DNA of 8,602 nt from Pseudomonadota bacterium (GTDB taxonomy: Bacteria > Myxococcota > Polyangia > Polyangiales > Polyangiaceae). Each line of letters starts with the position of its first letter. Position 1 is the stretch's first letter. Below, one piece after another: positions 6,043-8,602 of this stretch. A program made the position numbers and the translations under genes. The stretch covers positions 1-8,602 of the forward strand of contig JAEZYO010000639.1 of NCBI GenBank assembly GCA_023419055.1. The letters run 5' to 3'. Under the pieces are notes generated by a model. The model worked only from the letters and a program-made list of their open reading frames with translations, made no database searches and was not told where the DNA came from.

Positions 6043-7362
6043 TCACACGAGCACGGAGTCGTCCGTCTGAATGGTCTCCATCAAATCGAGGCTCGAGGTC
6101 TCCTCGTCGCGGCGGACGGCGATCTCGTACAGGTCCACGAACATCTTCGGATGAGCGCGCACGAGATCGAGGAAGCGCTCCCGCGGCAAGAACAGCGTGA
6201 TGGTCGGGTGATGCGCGACCACCTCGGCGATGGTCGGCCGCCTGAAGACGAGCGCGACCTCGCCGAGGATGTCGCCCGCGCCGAGGTGCGCGACGACGGT
6301 ACGCTCGCGATCGTCCTGGCGCACCACGGCCGCGTCTCCTGACGCCACGATGTAGAGCCCTTCACTCGCCTTACCCTGCGCGACGATGCGATCGCCCGGC
6401 TCGAATGCCTTGATGGTGAAGCGCTCCACGAGCGCGACGCGCTCGGCGCTGCTCACGTTGCGGAAGAGCACGCAGGTCTTCGCCAGGTTGTCGAGCAAGC
6501 GGCGGCGACAATGTTCGGCGAACTCGCGCGCCACCCGCGGCGTCTTTTGTGCGACGCGATCGAGCGCCTCCTTGCTCGCGCGCAGCAACACCGAGGGCCG
6601 CTCCGCGGTCACCGTCGCTGCGCGAGGGGATCGCAGGAGGAGCGCCATCTCTCCCACCAGCGCGCCGCTCCCCACCCGCGCGAGCCGCAGCGTACCGACT
6701 CCGTCCGCGGCGCGCTTCTCGACGTCGAGCTCTCCACGCGCGACCACGAAGGCCTCGCTGCCGAGCTCGCCTTCCGTCACCACACGGTCGCCCTCGGCCA
6801 CGAGCTCTACCTCGAAGATCTCGATGAAGGCTCGCAGCGCGTCGGGCTCGAGCGACGAGAACAACGGCGCGGGAGCAAAGGTCGGCTGCCCGAGCGCTTC
6901 GAGCGCGACCGCGGCCTTGGCGAGGATGCGGCGCGCGTCGGCGAGCAGATCGGCGTCGGAGCGCGTCTCCGGGATCGCGGGCAGCTGGTCGAGCGCCTTC
7001 GGGAGCTCGGGGGGAACGCCGCGACGCTCCTTCAAGCGCGCCGAGCCGCGACCGAACGCGCGGGCGATCGCCTCGTAGGCCATGTCCGCCTCTGCCCCGG
7101 CGGCGCGCAGGTAGCTCGCGGCAACGACCGCCACGGGCAAGTTGCCGGAGTCGACCGCCGCGTGCACCGCTTGATCGAGGGCGCGAACGAACGCATCCTC
7201 CTTCTTGACTTGCAGGGCGGCTCGCGCGAGCAGCGCGAGCAAGAGCGGCGCCGGCTGTTGCTCGAGCAGCGGCAAGCCCTCGAGCAGGGCGCTGCGCGGG
7301 TTCGACCCCGAAAGCGCGGCGATCACGAGGTCCGTCGGGCGCTTCGGAGCGACGCTCACCAT
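6043..7362 (-). CDS. Tandem cyclic-nucleotide-binding-domain protein, non-DNA-binding type
   Basis: A soluble protein of 439 residues. Residues 1-150 are an alpha-helical, Ala/Leu-rich region without a known domain. CNBD-A spans about 167-275 and has a canonical phosphate-binding cassette, GEMALLLRSPRAATV, with Glu238 and Arg247. CNBD-B spans about 297-410; its cassette reads GEVALVFRRPTIAEV, which keeps Glu368 but has Thr377 where the phosphate-binding Arg belongs. There is no helix-turn-helix, kinase, cyclase or transmembrane part, so it is not a CRP-type regulator. The layout resembles a regulatory subunit or sensor acting by protein contact, with A able to bind cAMP or cGMP and B probably structural. 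It begins 32 bases after hrcA and its stop overlaps or nearly touches the CPBP gene, so the three are likely one operon. ATG at 7360-7362 lacks a clear Shine-Dalgarno. Confidence 0.9.
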   Translation of the reverse strand: MVSVAPKRPTDLVIAALSGSNPRSALLEGLPLLEQQPAPLLLALLARAALQVKKEDAFVRALDQAVHAAVDSGNLPVAVVAASYLRAAGAEADMAYEAIARAFGRGSARLKERRGVPPELPKALDQLPAIPETRSDADLLADARRILAKAAVALEALGQPTFAPAPLFSSLEPDALRAFIEIFEVELVAEGDRVVTEGELGSEAFVVARGELDVEKRAADGVGTLRLARVGSGALVGEMALLLRSPRAATVTAERPSVLLRASKEALDRVAQKTPRVAREFAEHCRRRLLDNLAKTCVLFRNVSSAERVALVERFTIKAFEPGDRIVAQGKASEGLYIVASGDAAVVRQDDRERTVVAHLGAGDILGEVALVFRRPTIAEVVAHHPTITLFLPRERFLDLVRAHPKMFVDLYEIAVRRDEETSSLDLMETIQTDDSVLV

Positions 7363-7394
7363 GCGGCGAGCCTATCAAACTCCGACGCGGCGGG

Positions 7395-8471
7395 TCAGGC
7401 CTCGTCGGGCGGTGTGCTGGCCGGCGGCTCGCCGCGCTGTTCCCGCTGTCGGCTGATGGCCGTGCTCATCGCCTCGGCCGTGGCCGCGACGAGCGGGACC
7501 AAGAACGGGTAGTCCATCCGCGTCGGACCGATGACGCCGACCGCGCCTCCGGGGTGCCCGTCCTCCTGGTAGCGCGTGGCCACGAGGCTGACTGGGTACC
7601 CCACCGCGGAGCTCGTCTCCTCGCCGAGGAAGACCTGCACCCGATCCGAGTCGAGCGCGCGATCGAGCAATCCCACCAGCCGCTCGCGATCCTCGAGCGC
7701 GCGGAAAAGCTCGCGTATGTGCTCGACGTTCGCGAACTCGGGCTGCTCGAGCAGCCGCGCCTGGCCCTCGATCACGACGTCGATCGAGCGCGGAGCCTCC
7801 GCCGTCGCGCGCATCAGCGCGTGCCCGAGCTCACGGAGCAACGCGAGCTCGTCGCGCTGCTCCGCCATGCTGCTCGAAATGGCGTCTCGCACGGCGCGCA
7901 GGGTGCGACCTTCGACCACCACCTCCAGCATGTTGTGCAGGCGCTCGAGCTCGGCGTCCGAGAGCGGACGATCGACGCGGATGAAGCGATTTTCCACGGT
8001 GCCGTCCGAGAACACGAGCACGCTCAGCATCTCGTTCGGCCGGGTGGCGATGAAGCGCAGCTTGAGCAGCGTGCGGTCCTGGTTGTGCGCGCGCACGACG
8101 ACCGCGGGAGCACCGCTCAGGTCCGAGAGCAGCTTGCCCGTCTCGCGCAGAAGGTCCGCTCCCGGGTCGAGATCCGCGATCCAGTCGCTGATGCGAGCGG
8201 CCTCCTCCTCACGCAGGCGACGGAGCTGCATCAGCGCGTCCACGAAGATCCGAAACGCCGAATCCGTCGGGAGCCGCCCGGCGGAAGTGTGGGGTTGCGC
8301 GAGGTACCCGGCGTCCTCGAGATCGGCGAGGACATTGCGGATGGTCGCCGCCGACAGATCGAAGCCGTACTTCTTGGTGAGTGTGCGACTTCCGACCGGC
8401 TCGCCGGTAGCGATGAACTCGCTCACCACTGCGTACAGCACGGATCGCGCGCGCTTCGGGAGGGGGTTCAC
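7395..8471 (-). CDS. hrcA: Heat-inducible transcriptional repressor HrcA
   Basis: HrcA represses chaperone operons in many bacteria by binding the CIRCE operator, with GroEL modulating its activity. The 358-residue product has the family's normal length and layout. It opens with a winged helix (about 1-75): RSVLYAVVSEFIATGEPVGS, then LSAATIRNVLADLEDAGYLA, and the signature HTSAGRLPTDSAFRIFVD. A GAF-like dimer domain with an inserted segment follows, ending in the conserved GGAVGVIGPTRMDYPFLVPL near 315-335. The start is GTG at 8469-8471; an in-frame TGA at 8487-8489 excludes longer forms, and no Shine-Dalgarno is seen. grpE, dnaK and dnaJ, which often follow hrcA, are absent; the next gene is the CNBD protein. 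No CIRCE (TTAGCACTC-N9-GAGTGCTAA) is present upstream in this window. Confidence 0.96.
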   Translation of the reverse strand: MNPLPKRARSVLYAVVSEFIATGEPVGSRTLTKKYGFDLSAATIRNVLADLEDAGYLAQPHTSAGRLPTDSAFRIFVDALMQLRRLREEEAARISDWIADLDPGADLLRETGKLLSDLSGAPAVVVRAHNQDRTLLKLRFIATRPNEMLSVLVFSDGTVENRFIRVDRPLSDAELERLHNMLEVVVEGRTLRAVRDAISSSMAEQRDELALLRELGHALMRATAEAPRSIDVVIEGQARLLEQPEFANVEHIRELFRALEDRERLVGLLDRALDSDRVQVFLGEETSSAVGYPVSLVATRYQEDGHPGGAVGVIGPTRMDYPFLVPLVAATAEAMSTAISRQREQRGEPPASTPPDEA

Positions 8472-8477
8472 TCGGAA

Positions 8478-8507
8478 ATTCTGGCCTCAACGAGGCCCCC
8501 TCGTCAA
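8478..8507 (-). promoter_or_regulatory. Candidate sigma-70 promoter of hrcA, almost leaderless
   Basis: On the minus strand TTGACG (8502-8507, 5 of 6 consensus) and CAGAAT (8478-8483, 4 of 6) are 18 bases apart. The -10 ends 6 bases before the hrcA GTG, so transcription would begin at or beside the start codon. The lack of any Shine-Dalgarno fits a leaderless mRNA. Confidence 0.5.
8483..8497. promoter_or_regulatory. 6-3-6 palindrome between the hrcA -35 and -10
   Basis: GGCCTC-AAC-GAGGCC is a perfect inverted repeat filling most of the candidate promoter spacer. This is a place where a repressor would block RNA polymerase. It is not CIRCE-like in arm length, spacing or sequence. The binding factor, if any, is unknown. 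Confidence 0.4.
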
Positions 8508-8516
8508 ACGCGAGAG

Positions 8517-8531
8517 CACCCCGAGGGGGTG
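8517..8531. repeat. Second 6-3-6 palindrome, just upstream of the hrcA -35
   Basis: CACCCC-GAG-GGGGTG is a perfect inverted repeat centred 34 bases from the palindrome in the promoter spacer. It has the same arm and loop lengths but a different sequence, so one protein need not bind both. The right arm runs into a G-rich tract. Confidence 0.35.
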
Positions 8532-8551
8532 GGGAGGGTCTCGTTCCGGGG
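8525..8551 (+). other. Possible G-quadruplex tract upstream of hrcA
   Basis: Four G-runs of 5, 4, 3 and 4 bases on the plus strand are separated by loops of 1, 1 and 9 bases. This is the template strand for hrcA. The rest of 8472-8602 holds the hrcA promoter elements; I see no gene in 8532-8602. Confidence 0.35.
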
Positions 8552-8602
8552 CTACCGTACGAGGGGAAAACCGGCCGCCGTCGCACGTGAAGGTCGTCTA
8601 GG

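Noticed and set aside
6511..7512. Plus-strand open frame of 333 codons antisense to the CNBD gene
   Set aside because: Arg/Gly/Glu-rich with no domain; the opposite strand encodes two clear CNBDs.
7576..8601. Long plus-strand open frame of 341 codons antisense to hrcA
   Set aside because: Ser/Arg-rich low-information protein with no motif; it mirrors hrcA, whose protein is unmistakable. It is a GC-skew shadow.
8472..8602. CIRCE operator upstream of hrcA
   Set aside because: Searched both strands for TTAGCACTC/GAGTGCTAA-like arms; only unrelated GAGAGCAC and CACTC pieces without a partner arm were found.

Overview
This is a GC-rich window (about two thirds G+C by eye). It looks like ordinary core chromosome from a deltaproteobacterium-like lineage, most plausibly Myxococcota. 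That assignment is inferred from composition, from the modular TPR protein with acidic and Ala/Pro linkers, from a PD40-type lipoprotein, and from a tandem cyclic-nucleotide-binding-domain protein. No database search was possible. I see no tRNA, rRNA, CRISPR array, insertion sequence or attachment site.

Layout. The left end (2-1975, plus strand) is the 3' part of a large TPR scaffold gene, open at the window edge. Every other gene is on the minus strand. Read right to left, these are hrcA (heat-shock repressor), a double cyclic-nucleotide-binding-domain (CNBD) protein, a CPBP/Abi intramembrane protease, a PD40/TolB-like lipoprotein, an OmpH/Skp periplasmic chaperone, fabZ, a VOC/glyoxalase-fold protein, and a broken fragment of a class C beta-lactamase-like serine hydrolase. 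The fragment fills most of the 388-base convergent gap between the VOC gene and the TPR gene.

Transcription. Spacing suggests three minus-strand units. (1) hrcA, CNBD and CPBP have a 32-base gap and then an overlap or short gap. (2) The lipoprotein gene stands alone; 97 bases separate it from CPBP, and a sigma-54-like GG-N10-GC site lies just before its ATG. (3) ompH, fabZ and VOC are linked by a 4-base TTGA overlap and a 22-base gap, with a sigma-70-like promoter directly before ompH. The candidate promoters for ompH and hrcA lie so close to their start codons that the transcripts would have almost no leader.

Biology. ompH-fabZ is the familiar envelope-biogenesis pair (outer-membrane protein chaperone plus beta-hydroxyacyl-ACP dehydratase for fatty acid and lipid A supply), but lpxD, which usually lies between or beside them, is absent. 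hrcA has no CIRCE operator and is not followed by grpE/dnaK. Two short 6-3-6 palindromes occupy its promoter region, and it is linked to a putative cyclic-nucleotide sensor and a membrane protease. I found no convincing new multi-gene system. The points most worth a second look are the hrcA neighbourhood and promoter, the degenerate second CNBD, the sigma-54-like site, and the serine hydrolase remnant.
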